Assembly: GCF_900116205.1 (NCBI RefSeq)
Contig: NZ_FOZS01000002.1
Location: forward strand, 806,001 to 870,000
DNA: 64,000 nt
Reading direction: 5' to 3'
Origin: Halostagnicola kamekurae
GTDB lineage: Archaea; Halobacteriota; Halobacteria; Halobacteriales; Natrialbaceae
The stretch's first letter is position 1. Each line of letters starts with the position of its first letter. A program made the translations under genes and the position numbers. This document shows positions 1 to 6,814 of this stretch, piece after piece. The notes beneath the pieces are model-generated. The model was not told where the DNA came from, made no database searches, and worked only from the letters and a program-made list of their open reading frames with translations.

Positions 1-1479
1 CAAGATCATCCGACCGACGACGTTGGGGAGACTGAGCACGTCGTTGGCACCGGCCGTCCGGAGGCGGCTCACGCTGGCTTCTCGATCGCTCGCGACGATG
101 ATCTCCAGTTCGTCGGCGAGCGACCGCGCGACGAGCGTCGCCAGTATCGCGTCGTCGTCGTTGTCGAGCGCGATCAACAGCGTCTTGGCCTCGGCGATGT
201 CGGCCGCAGTGAGCGTTTCGACTGTCGTCGCGTCACCGACGACGTCGACGAACTGTCCGTCCTCGCGATCGACGAGGGTCGTCTCTATGCCGACCCGCTC
301 GAGCGTCCCCATCGCGGTTCGGCCGACGATACCCGCTCCGACGATCACGACCGGCCCGCGACCACTTTCGTAGCGGTACCTGTTCGAGCCGACGATCGGT
401 TCGACGGCGTCGAGATCACCTTCGTTGCCGACGACGAGCAGCGTCGTGTTCTCGTCGGCGTGAACCGTCGGCGGGAGCGACGTGAGGAAATCACCGCGAA
501 CCCAGACACCGAGAACCGTGACGCCGTGTCGCTCGAGGCGACGAGCGGCGTCGAGGGTCTCGTCGTACAGTTGCCCGTCGGGACCGATCGGGAGTTCGGC
601 CACCTCGAGTTCGCCCGCGGGGTATCTGCTCCCCTCGTCCGTGAGGATGTCTTCGGACAGCTCGATCACGTTTCGAACCTTGTCGCCGAGCGACTTTCCG
701 AGCCGGTGTTTCGGCGAGAGAACCTCGTCGGCGCCCGCGTATCGAAGGTACTGCGCTCTGGACGGATCGGTGACGAGTGCGAGCACCGTCGCATCGACGT
801 CGCGTTCGTCACACGCGAGCACGACCCGGATGTACTGGTGTTCCGTCGCGTCGACCAGAATCGTACTCGCCGTCTCGATCTGTGCAGCCTCGAGCGTCTC
901 CTCGGACGACGGGTCGCCGTAGAGCACCGCGTATCCTCGCTCGTCGAGCGCCAGCGCGCGACTCGAGGATTGCTCGATGATCACGTACGGCGTTCGACTC
1001 GAGTTGAGTTCCTCGACGAGGACCCGCGAGAGTTCGGTGTACCCGACGATGATGACGTGATCCTGCAGATCCCCGATTCGTTCCGGCGGCGTGGGTTCGG
1101 CTATCTCCGCGACCCACGGAACGACGAACACCGGGAAGGCGACGAAGATGTACGCGATACCGGTTAGCTGTATGAGGACGATAAGTGCCGTCATCTGGAG
1201 CGATTCCCAGGGCGCGTCCTGTCCGTAGCCGGTGGTCGTCATCGACTGAACCACGATCTCGAACGCGCGATACCAGTTCCGCGGGTCGTCCTCGAACGCG
1301 GCCATTCCCCAACGGTACACGACGGTGTAGAGAATTACCAACAGCAGTAGCGACCCCACGTAGAGCTCGATCCGCCGTCGCAAACTGAGCACGCTCACCC
1401 ACCCTGCGCCGGTTCGTCGCCAGTATCGCGTCGTGTCGAATCCATTCGATCCGCAGCGGTCTTCACCGCGGACGGTCAT
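1..1479 (-). CDS. Potassium channel with two RCK/TrkA domains, 3' end outside the window
   Basis: Two-transmembrane potassium channel with a cytoplasmic nucleotide-sensing tail. It opens with ATG at 1479 and is still open at the left edge (at least 493 codons). Residues about 36-54 form TM1, the pore loop carries TTTGYGQD at 81-88 (GYG selectivity filter followed by D), and TM2 is about 98-120. A first RCK/TrkA-N-like domain begins near residue 140 with HVIIVGYTELS, which lacks the canonical glycine triplet. A TrkA-C-like stretch follows, and a second RCK domain begins near residue 373 with VVIVGAGIVG, a canonical GxGxxG. This matches MthK-like channels, here with tandem RCK domains on one chain. 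It probably releases or balances K+ in a salt-in cytoplasm. It is divergent from the DUF5798 gene. The start is somewhat uncertain because no clear ribosome site precedes it. Confidence 0.85.
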   Translation of the reverse strand, partial: MTVRGEDRCGSNGFDTTRYWRRTGAGWVSVLSLRRRIELYVGSLLLLVILYTVVYRWGMAAFEDDPRNWYRAFEIVVQSMTTTGYGQDAPWESLQMTALIVLIQLTGIAYIFVAFPVFVVPWVAEIAEPTPPERIGDLQDHVIIVGYTELSRVLVEELNSSRTPYVIIEQSSSRALALDERGYAVLYGDPSSEETLEAAQIETASTILVDATEHQYIRVVLACDERDVDATVLALVTDPSRAQYLRYAGADEVLSPKHRLGKSLGDKVRNVIELSEDILTDEGSRYPAGELEVAELPIGPDGQLYDETLDAARRLERHGVTVLGVWVRGDFLTSLPPTVHADENTTLLVVGNEGDLDAVEPIVGSNRYRYESGRGPVVIVGAGIVGRTAMGTLERVGIETTLVDREDGQFVDVVGDATTVETLTAADIAEAKTLLIALDNDDDAILATLVARSLADELEIIVASDREASVSRLRTAGANDVLSLPNVVGRMIL

Positions 1480-1594
1480 CGTTCTTGGCGGTGAACTCGC
1501 GCGGGGTACTCACCGGCTCTCACCGACGAGATTTTTCGTCGAGACGCGCTCGCGGAGGAAAAGACCTACTAGGCGGACGCCCGAAAGAGTTGGT

Positions 1595-1936
1595 ATGGGA
1601 CTCGGAAGCACTGCGAAGAAGGTCCAGACGATCTCGGACATGGCCGAAAAGATGTACAAACAGGTCCAACAAATTCAGCAGCGGATCATCAACCTCGAGG
1701 AGGAAGTCGATGACACCCACGCCACCACCGAAGAGTTAGATCGACAGCTCACCGAACAGCGGGAATTGCTGCTCGCGATCGCCGAAGAGCAGGGGATCGA
1801 CGGCGAGGCGATCCTGGCCGACGCTGCGGGCGACAACGCGGCGGCCGATTCCGAGACGGACGCCGACTCCGGGACGGATGCCGAGCAAGCGGCGTCCGCG
1901 TCGTCCGACGGATCCGCGACCGCAACCGAACAGTAA
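1595..1936 (+). CDS. DUF5798 family protein
   Basis: Small acidic haloarchaeal protein of 113 residues. I chose ATG at 1595, giving MGLGSTAKKVQ, over the in-frame upstream start at 1433. The upstream extension is basic and unlike a halophile protein, and 1595 reproduces the N-terminus I recall for DUF5798. Residues 10-65 form an amphipathic helix or coiled coil (repeated KVQ, VQQIQQ, LEEEV patterns). Residues 75-113 are a disordered tail of D, A, S and E. No catalytic motif is visible and the function is unknown. It stands alone, divergent from the potassium channel. Confidence 0.8.
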   Translation: MGLGSTAKKVQTISDMAEKMYKQVQQIQQRIINLEEEVDDTHATTEELDRQLTEQRELLLAIAEEQGIDGEAILADAAGDNAAADSETDADSGTDAEQAASASSDGSATATEQ

Positions 1937-2013
1937 CGAATCGATCCGCTGCACTCCCGGAACGCTCAGTTGGCAGGGTGTTCAGTCGATCAGGCTTCCA
2001 GTTTTCGTCGGAG

Positions 2014-2424
2014 TCAGTCGACGAGGCGCCGGTGTTCGACTTTCATACACCGATCCTGGACGGCTTGCCTGCCGGAGTCTTCGACCCGAGCCGCGGCGTC
2101 GTCGTCGCTGATCCCCAGCTGCATCCAGACGACGTCGACGTCTTCGCGCTCGAGCACGTCGTCGACGATCCCGTCGACCTCGTCGCTCGGTCGGAACACG
2201 CAGACGACGTCGATCGACTCCTCGAGGTCATCCAGCGAATCCGCGGCGGGGCGGTCGAAAATCTCCTCTGCGAACGGATTGACCGGGAGGACGTCGTACC
2301 CGTGCTCGAGCAAATACGCCGGCACGTCGTGGGCGGCTTTACCCGACGAACTCGAGCAGCCGACCACGGCGATCGAGTCGTTCTCGAGAATCGTGCGAAG
2401 TTCCTCGTCAGTCTCGACTGGCAT
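2014..2424 (-). CDS. CoA-binding domain protein (YccU-like)
   Basis: Single-domain Rossmann-fold protein of 136 residues. The core is IAVVGCSSSSGKAAHDVP near residues 18-35, then a second strand (YDVLPVNPF), a DVVCVF strand and VVWMQLGI near the C-terminus. This order is that of the CoA_binding_2 family, whose members bind CoA or related nucleotides. Their physiological role is mostly unassigned. Size is normal for the family. It lies 57 bp downstream of the prenyltransferase gene on the same strand and may be cotranscribed with it. Confidence 0.85.
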   Translation of the reverse strand: MPVETDEELRTILENDSIAVVGCSSSSGKAAHDVPAYLLEHGYDVLPVNPFAEEIFDRPAADSLDDLEESIDVVCVFRPSDEVDGIVDDVLEREDVDVVWMQLGISDDDAAARVEDSGRQAVQDRCMKVEHRRLVD

Positions 2425-2481
2425 AGCGGTTCGTAGGATCCGTGTCTGTAAACGTCTGTGGGGTGTTCCGGTCGTCTCTCG

Positions 2482-3333
2482 TCACAGGATCCCGAGCAAC
2501 TCGTCCACGCGACCCGCGATGAACGCCAGCGCCGCGAGAAACGTCCCGTATTTGAGCACCGACTGACCAGCCGTCGGATCGTCGAAGCTTCGCATCCCCG
2601 CATACAGCATCACCAGATCGGCGGGGATCACGACGACGAGGTACGCGAGCCCGAAGAACTCGAGCAGATACGGGAGCGGACTCGCTAGCACTCCGATCAC
2701 CAGCAGGAAGAGCGCGACAAGCAATGCGCGGCGCTCACCGATCGCGATCGGGAGCGTGTTGAGCCCCTCCGCCCGATCGCCGTCGACGTCCTCAACGTCT
2801 TTGATGATCTCACGCGTCAGCGTCGCGACCGCGGCGAGCAAACAGAGGACGCTCGCCGCCTCGAGCTCGCCGACCGCCGCGCCGCCGAAGAGGAACGTGC
2901 TCCCGACGAGGTAAGCGACGAGCGCGTTGCCGATTCCAGGCAGCCCCTTGAACACCTCCGTGTACGCGATCAGAGCGAGCAGGTTGACCCCCGCGATCGC
3001 GATGGCGAGCGTCGGGAGTGTAAGCGACAGTCCAACCGCCGCGAGAAAGAGCACGACGCTGAACGCGAGCGCCCCGTTCGGGCTCACAGCGCCGCGCGGG
3101 ATCGCGCGCTCGGGCTGATTGATCCGATCGATTTCCCTGTCGAAGTAGTCGTTGATCGCGTTTCCGGCACCCACGGCCAATCCCGTCGCTGCGACGGCGC
3201 TTCCCACCGCGACCGGGGCTTCCGTCAGGCCGCCCGCGACGAACGCACCGATACACGTGAGGACGCTCGCGGCGATCACGTTCACCGGGCGCGTCAACTC
3301 GAGTAACCCCCGCGCGGTCTCCGCCGCTGTCAT
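2482..3333 (-). CDS. UbiA-family geranylgeranylglyceryl-phosphate geranylgeranyltransferase (DGGGP synthase)
   Basis: Integral membrane prenyltransferase of 283 residues that attaches the second geranylgeranyl chain to make digeranylgeranylglyceryl phosphate, the archaeal ether-lipid core. The first Asp-rich motif is NDYFDREID at about 61-69 and the second is in IIKDVEDVDGDR near 170-180; both bind Mg-diphosphate in UbiA enzymes. Eight or nine hydrophobic segments fill the rest. The N-terminus LLELTRPVNVIAAS is typical of the archaeal DGGGPS branch rather than menaquinone or heme O synthases. Other UbiA specificities cannot be excluded from sequence alone. Confidence 0.85.
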   Translation of the reverse strand: MTAAETARGLLELTRPVNVIAASVLTCIGAFVAGGLTEAPVAVGSAVAATGLAVGAGNAINDYFDREIDRINQPERAIPRGAVSPNGALAFSVVLFLAAVGLSLTLPTLAIAIAGVNLLALIAYTEVFKGLPGIGNALVAYLVGSTFLFGGAAVGELEAASVLCLLAAVATLTREIIKDVEDVDGDRAEGLNTLPIAIGERRALLVALFLLVIGVLASPLPYLLEFFGLAYLVVVIPADLVMLYAGMRSFDDPTAGQSVLKYGTFLAALAFIAGRVDELLGIL

Positions 3334-3400
3334 ATGCCGGAGTGGTTAGCCCCGAGAGATAAACCATCCGATACGGACTCGCTCCACCCGTCTGTCGCCC

Positions 3401-3580
3401 CTATCGCCACTCCTCGAGATCACAGAGCAAGTTCGGGGCGACGGTGATCCACTGCCCCTGCGTTTCGTCGCCGGTCACACGCCCCGGAATCGCGGTCCAC
3501 GTCTCGTCGTCGTCGGTCACCAGCTCGAGGACGTCACCCGCTGGCTCGTCCGCATTTGGGATGGAGGGTTCGTTCGTCAT
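3401..3580 (-). CDS. Small acidic hypothetical protein, DUF7511-like
   Basis: Protein of 59 residues from ATG at 3580; a GTG codon directly upstream could add one residue. The N-terminal 15 residues are acidic and Pro-rich. A beta-rich core follows (VLELVTDDDETWTAIP, then QWITVAP and a closing LEEWR). The pattern of a TAIP-type strand followed by WITV resembles small haloarchaeal proteins I know as DUF7511, but that assignment is from memory. Function is unknown. Confidence 0.55.
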   Translation of the reverse strand: MTNEPSIPNADEPAGDVLELVTDDDETWTAIPGRVTGDETQGQWITVAPNLLCDLEEWR

Positions 3581-3729
3581 CACGACTCTATCCAGTCTTC
3601 GAACGCCGACCTAATGACCCGTGTGAATATTTTCATCGGCTGAGAACGACCGATGGTCCGGCTCGAACGACAGCCCCGGCAGGTTCAAATCGAGTGACTT
3701 ATACGGAGCCGTCGGGAACGAACTGGTAC

Positions 3730-3804
3730 GGGCGCTTAGCTCAGTCTGGACAGAGTGCTTGGCTTCGGACCAAACCGTCGCGGGTTCAAATCCTGCAGCG
3801 CCCA
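3730..3804 (+). tRNA. tRNA-Arg (anticodon UCG)
   Basis: Cloverleaf readable by eye. The acceptor GGGCGCT pairs with AGCGCCC, followed by discriminator A. The D stem is GCTC/GAGT, the anticodon loop is CTTCGGA giving UCG, and the T stem is GCGGG/CCTGC around TTCAAAT. The anticodon stem has one C-A mismatch at its outer pair. No CCA is encoded and there is no intron. It reads CGA-type arginine codons. Confidence 0.9.
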
Positions 3805-4167
3805 CTCGTAATTTACTTACCGCGCATCCAACCGACGGCATAGCGGTGTTTATGCCATCATCACGCGAAGCGCGCACGAGTTCTTTCAGTATTTGTAGGC
3901 GGGTCCGGCCCGCCATGCGAATTCCTCAACCGAGATTCGCATACGGCCAAACTCATCGGAGACGAGAACACGATAGCCGATCGGCTCGATGGCTTTACCG
4001 CTGTCAGAACACACATACGCTGAACCCGAAGTATACGTTCAGTGCTGTGACTCCTTCGGCCATCAGTGAATCAGTCATTCAGATGATTTGCGGACATACC
4101 GCTGAGTCACTTCGTCAACAATACCTACACCCGAGTGATTATACTGTGCTAAACGCGCATAGTACAC
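3805..4167. other. Intergenic region downstream of tRNA-Arg, lower GC
   Basis: About 360 bp without a convincing intact gene. It contains a GC-rich inverted repeat near 3898-3915 (GGCGGGTCC then GGCCCGCC) that could form a hairpin. It also holds a possible integrase C-terminal remnant, listed separately. Open frames across the tRNA that translate to GAAGFEPAT-type strings are artefacts of the tRNA sequence. Confidence 0.5.
4035..4140 (+). pseudogene. Possible remnant of a tyrosine integrase C-terminus
   Basis: One frame reads SVIQMICGHTAESLRQQYLHP followed by SD. The string VIQ-M-x-GHT-x-QQYLHP resembles the last box of tyrosine recombinases, where a GH pair precedes the active Tyr by about nine residues. 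No other recombinase boxes are recognisable upstream. It sits just downstream of a tRNA-Arg gene, the classic integration target. The match is short, so chance similarity is possible. Confidence 0.3.
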
Positions 4168-4659
4168 ATGACTGGGAGTGGCTCTGTCGAACGGATTTTT
4201 ATCGCACCTGAAGCCGAAGCGGAGATGGAAGAACGGACCAACGTTGAAGCAGTTTCCGGCGCGGGACTCCGAGGTGATCGCTACTTTAGCGAGATCGAGA
4301 CGGGAACCTTCGTCGAGTGGGAGTCAGACGAGGACCGCCCCGATGGGTACGACCTCACGTTGATCGAGCAAGAGGCTGTAGCAGCGATTGAACGCGAAGC
4401 GGGAATCGAACTCGCTCTGGGAGAGCACCGACGAAACATCGAAACCCGCGATGTCGCACTCAATCATCTCGTCGGACAGCGATTCCGTGTCGGTGACGCC
4501 ATCTGTCGAGGAGATCGGCTGTGTGAACCGTGTAATCATCTTCAGCGCATCACTCAGGACGGCGTGTTGCAGGCACTCACCCACCGGGGTGGGCTCCGAG
4601 CGGACATTCTCGAAGATGGAACGATTCGCCCCGGAGACGTCATTGAACCGCTCGAATAA
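4168..4659 (+). CDS. MOSC domain-containing protein
   Basis: Protein of 163 residues covering one MOSC (molybdenum cofactor sulfurase C-terminal) domain. Visible landmarks are GLRGDRYF at 34-40, DLTLIEQEAV at 62-71, HRRNIETRDV at 88-97, VGQRFRVGDA at 102-111, and the family's closing cysteine region CRGDRLCEPC at 113-122. MOSC proteins bind sulfur or molybdenum cofactor and many reduce N-hydroxylated compounds; the substrate here is unknown. Base composition is visibly less GC-rich than in genes outside 3.7-6.4 kb, suggesting acquisition. It is convergent with the cystathionine enzyme gene. Confidence 0.85.
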   Translation: MTGSGSVERIFIAPEAEAEMEERTNVEAVSGAGLRGDRYFSEIETGTFVEWESDEDRPDGYDLTLIEQEAVAAIEREAGIELALGEHRRNIETRDVALNHLVGQRFRVGDAICRGDRLCEPCNHLQRITQDGVLQALTHRGGLRADILEDGTIRPGDVIEPLE

Positions 4660-4770
4660 TTCACACCCTCCCGTTGAGAAACGGTTCGTATTCCCGCTTA
4701 CAGCCGCTCCATCTGGTGGACAGTCGACTCGCTTGCGGATCTGGAGTCAGGATGAAAGAGGGACGTGCGC

Positions 4771-5949
4771 CTACGGTAGCGCCGTCCGGAGATCCTCACA
4801 GAGGTCATCGGCATCTTCGAGGCCAACGGATACCCGGACCAACGTCTCGGGAATCTCAGCCGAATCCTCGCTACGACTGAACTCGTCGGGGATCATCAGT
4901 GACGGCACCTCGAGGAGGCTCTCGATACCGCCGAGACTGGCTCCCGGCGTGAATACCTCGAGGCCCTCGACGAATGCCTCGAGTTCGACGAGTGTACCAT
5001 CGAACTCGAAGGACAGCATCCCGCTGTACCCCGACATCTGCTCACTTGCGAGATCGTGTTGCGGATGGCTTTCAAGACCCGGATAGCGGACACGTGCGAC
5101 CCGATCGTGGCTTTCGAGGAACTTGGCGACTTCCATCGTGTTTCTCTCGTGGCGTTCCATCCGCGCGGGCAGCGTCTTGATGCCTCGCGCAACGAGGTAG
5201 CAGTCGAACGGCGACAGCATATTCCCGAGCCCGACCCGCTGTGCGAACGCCAATTGCTCGAAAACCCCGCTATCGTCGGTGACAACGGCGCCGCCGATCG
5301 AGTCGGAGTGTCCGTTGAGATACTTGGTGGTGCTGTGAACGACGAGGTCAGCACCCAGTTCGAGCGGGGCCTGGTAGTACGGACTCGCAAAGGTGCTGTC
5401 GACGCCGAACAGAACATCGTGACCATCGGAGATGTCGGCTATCGTTTGGATATCACACACCCTGATCAAGGGGTTCGACGGTGTTTCTGCCCAGATCAAG
5501 TCGGTGTCCGCGGTGACCGCATCGGCGACATTGTCTGGGTCACGCGCGTCGACGAAGTCGATGGCAACGCCGAGATGTCCGGCCACGTGTTCCGTGAGCA
5601 GTTTTTCGGTTCCGCTATAGATTGAGTCCGAGGAGACGACGTGGCCTCCCGGGGGAACCAGTGACAGCATCGTCGTCGCTGTGGCGGCCATTCCCGAGGC
5701 GAACGCCAACCCGTGCTCGCCGCCTTCGAGGCGGGCTAACTGCTCTTCGAGGGCTGCCCGCGTCGGGTTGCTCTCGCGCGAATAGTCGTGTTCATTGGCG
5801 TCCTGTCCGCTGGCCCACTCGAACGTACTCGAGAGGTGGATCGGCGGGACGACGTCGTTCGTTCCACTTCTGTGAGGATGGGTTTCGGCTGCGCCGACTG
5901 CGATGGTTGCGAATCGATCCTTGTCGGATTGGCTATTGTGACGTGTCAT
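4771..5949 (-). CDS. Cystathionine gamma-synthase/lyase family PLP enzyme
   Basis: PLP-dependent Cys/Met metabolism enzyme of 392 residues, the normal length. Recognisable points are YSRESNPTR at 56-64 (phosphate-binding Tyr/Arg), AFASGMAAT at 82-90, DSTFASPYYQ near 184-193, and STTKYLNGHSD with the Schiff-base lysine at K209. The family includes cystathionine gamma-synthase, gamma- and beta-lyases and O-acylhomoserine sulfhydrylase; sequence by eye does not separate these. It acts in the cytoplasm in transsulfuration. Upstream on its strand lie IS-like debris and tRNA-Gln. Confidence 0.88.
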   Translation of the reverse strand: MTRHNSQSDKDRFATIAVGAAETHPHRSGTNDVVPPIHLSSTFEWASGQDANEHDYSRESNPTRAALEEQLARLEGGEHGLAFASGMAATATTMLSLVPPGGHVVSSDSIYSGTEKLLTEHVAGHLGVAIDFVDARDPDNVADAVTADTDLIWAETPSNPLIRVCDIQTIADISDGHDVLFGVDSTFASPYYQAPLELGADLVVHSTTKYLNGHSDSIGGAVVTDDSGVFEQLAFAQRVGLGNMLSPFDCYLVARGIKTLPARMERHERNTMEVAKFLESHDRVARVRYPGLESHPQHDLASEQMSGYSGMLSFEFDGTLVELEAFVEGLEVFTPGASLGGIESLLEVPSLMIPDEFSRSEDSAEIPETLVRVSVGLEDADDLCEDLRTALP

Positions 5950-5959
5950 CTGATGTTCA

Positions 5960-6165
5960 CCCCGGGGGACTCGCTCGAACCCGGTTTAGCGCGGTATTCA
6001 GAGGAATGTTTTCAGCCGTGAGGGATAGGCGTGAAGTTCCCGGCGAGGGTGGCCAGAAACCCAAACCCGACTCGGGCGTGGGTCAGCGAGTCGTTGGTTG
6101 CTACCCGTTGTATGCTCCGAGGGGAAGCGCCTTGTTAGGTTCCCGGACGTCGTTCACAATCCCGC
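5960..6165 (-). mobile_element. Possible 3' end (right end) relic of an IS200/IS605-type tnpB element
   Basis: On the minus strand one frame ends REPNKALPLGAYNG, resembling C-termini I remember for haloarchaeal TnpB proteins. It is followed by a structured non-coding tail with a 7-bp inverted repeat (CGACTCG at 6068-6074, CGAGTCG at 6087-6093) and the line GCCGGGAACTTCACGCC. This tail recalls the right-end/guide RNA region of haloarchaeal IS1341-type elements. No transposase body is present. The assignment rests on memory of similar ends and needs a database match. Confidence 0.3.
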
Positions 6166-6189
6166 GGCGGCGGGCATCACGACGTGGAA

Positions 6190-6339
6190 TTAGAGGATAT
6201 CGTCGAGCACCGCACAAACGAACTCTCGCGCCGTGGGAGTGCGAACCGCTGGTAGTACAAACCGCTCTGTCTGGCGGGTAATCGTTGCTGTCGTCTTCAC
6301 AGTGATTTCGCCATCCGGTGACGGACAAACATAACTCAT
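6190..6339 (-). CDS. Possible small ORF, 49 residues, unknown
   Basis: Starts MSYVCPSPDGEITVK and ends REFVCAVLDDIL. A longer in-frame start lies at 6396 but overlaps the tRNA. The composition is plausible for a protein, with two Cys and alternating hydrophobics. No family is recognised and no ribosome-binding site is obvious. It may be a remnant of the neighbouring mobile DNA. Confidence 0.25.
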   Translation of the reverse strand: MSYVCPSPDGEITVKTTATITRQTERFVLPAVRTPTAREFVCAVLDDIL

Positions 6340-6374
6340 AAGCCGTTCTGTTGCTAACCGAGAATTGCGAGCGA

Positions 6375-6447
6375 AGTCCCGTGGTGTAGTGGCCAATCAT
6401 CTGAGCCTTTGGAGCTCAGGACGGCAGTTCGAATCTGCCCGGGACTA
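6375..6447 (+). tRNA. tRNA-Gln (anticodon UUG)
   Basis: The acceptor AGTCCCG pairs with CGGGACT, discriminator A. The anticodon stem TGAGC/GCTCA encloses CTTTGGA, giving anticodon UUG. The T arm is GGCAG-TTCGAAT-CTGCC. No intron and no encoded CCA. Confidence 0.92.
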
Positions 6448-6656
6448 TTATCCCCGTTTCAAATTCTCGAGCCAAGTCGTCCGTTTGACGAGTTGATCTC
6501 TGTACCGATCCGTTTGCATCTTACAGTATATACGTAAACTCTCCACGCAGAGCCGTTTTCGAGAGATATCTCGCGAGGGCACCCGCTCGAGAGTCGTCAA
6601 CCAAATACCCCACGTAACTACGGGAGAACCAACGGGGAGGCAGTTCCACAACCCTC

Positions 6657-6665
6657 TTATAAATA
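6657..6665 (+). promoter_or_regulatory. TATA box of the micro-lipoprotein / beta-helix pair
   Basis: TTATAAATA is centred 23 nt before ATG 6684, so transcription would start at or next to the start codon, giving a leaderless message. The 200 bp between tRNA-Gln and this box holds no gene I can support. Confidence 0.6.
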
Positions 6666-6683
6666 AGCTGACTGGACTGAATT

Positions 6684-6812
6684 ATGAACGGTTCTGCGTT
6701 GCGGCGGCGGGAGGTCCTCGCGACAGTATCCGGCAGTTGCGTTGCCCTCGCAGGGTGTACAACCCATTCCGGATACGGCACGGCGTACGGCCGGGGGTAC
6801 GGAGCGGAGTAA
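6684..6812 (+). CDS. Micro-lipoprotein of 42 residues with Tat-like signal
   Basis: Complete reading frame from ATG 6684 to TAA 6810-6812. The N-terminus has RRREVL, then a hydrophobic stretch and LAGC (Cys25): a short Tat-like signal with a lipobox. After cleavage only about 18 residues remain, a Gly/Tyr-rich tail (SGYGTAYGRGYGAE). The stop lies 2 nt before the GTG start of the beta-helix protein, implying translational coupling. I recall similar GYG-tailed peptides before related haloarchaeal genes, which would make it a real conserved gene rather than a broken signal peptide. Function unknown. Confidence 0.6.
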   Translation: MNGSALRRREVLATVSGSCVALAGCTTHSGYGTAYGRGYGAE

Positions 6813-6814
6813 CC

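Noticed and set aside
809-1402. Long Arg-rich open frames antisense or out of frame to real genes throughout the window
   Set aside because: High-GC codon bias leaves long shadow frames. They are basic and Arg/Ser/Pro-rich, unlike the acidic halophile proteome, and the true frame carries clear motifs.
3611-3916. Frames reading GAAGFEPAT and GGIRTTRTAR near tRNA genes
   Set aside because: These strings are the usual translation artefacts of tRNA genes and their T-arm copies (also at 32372-32715).
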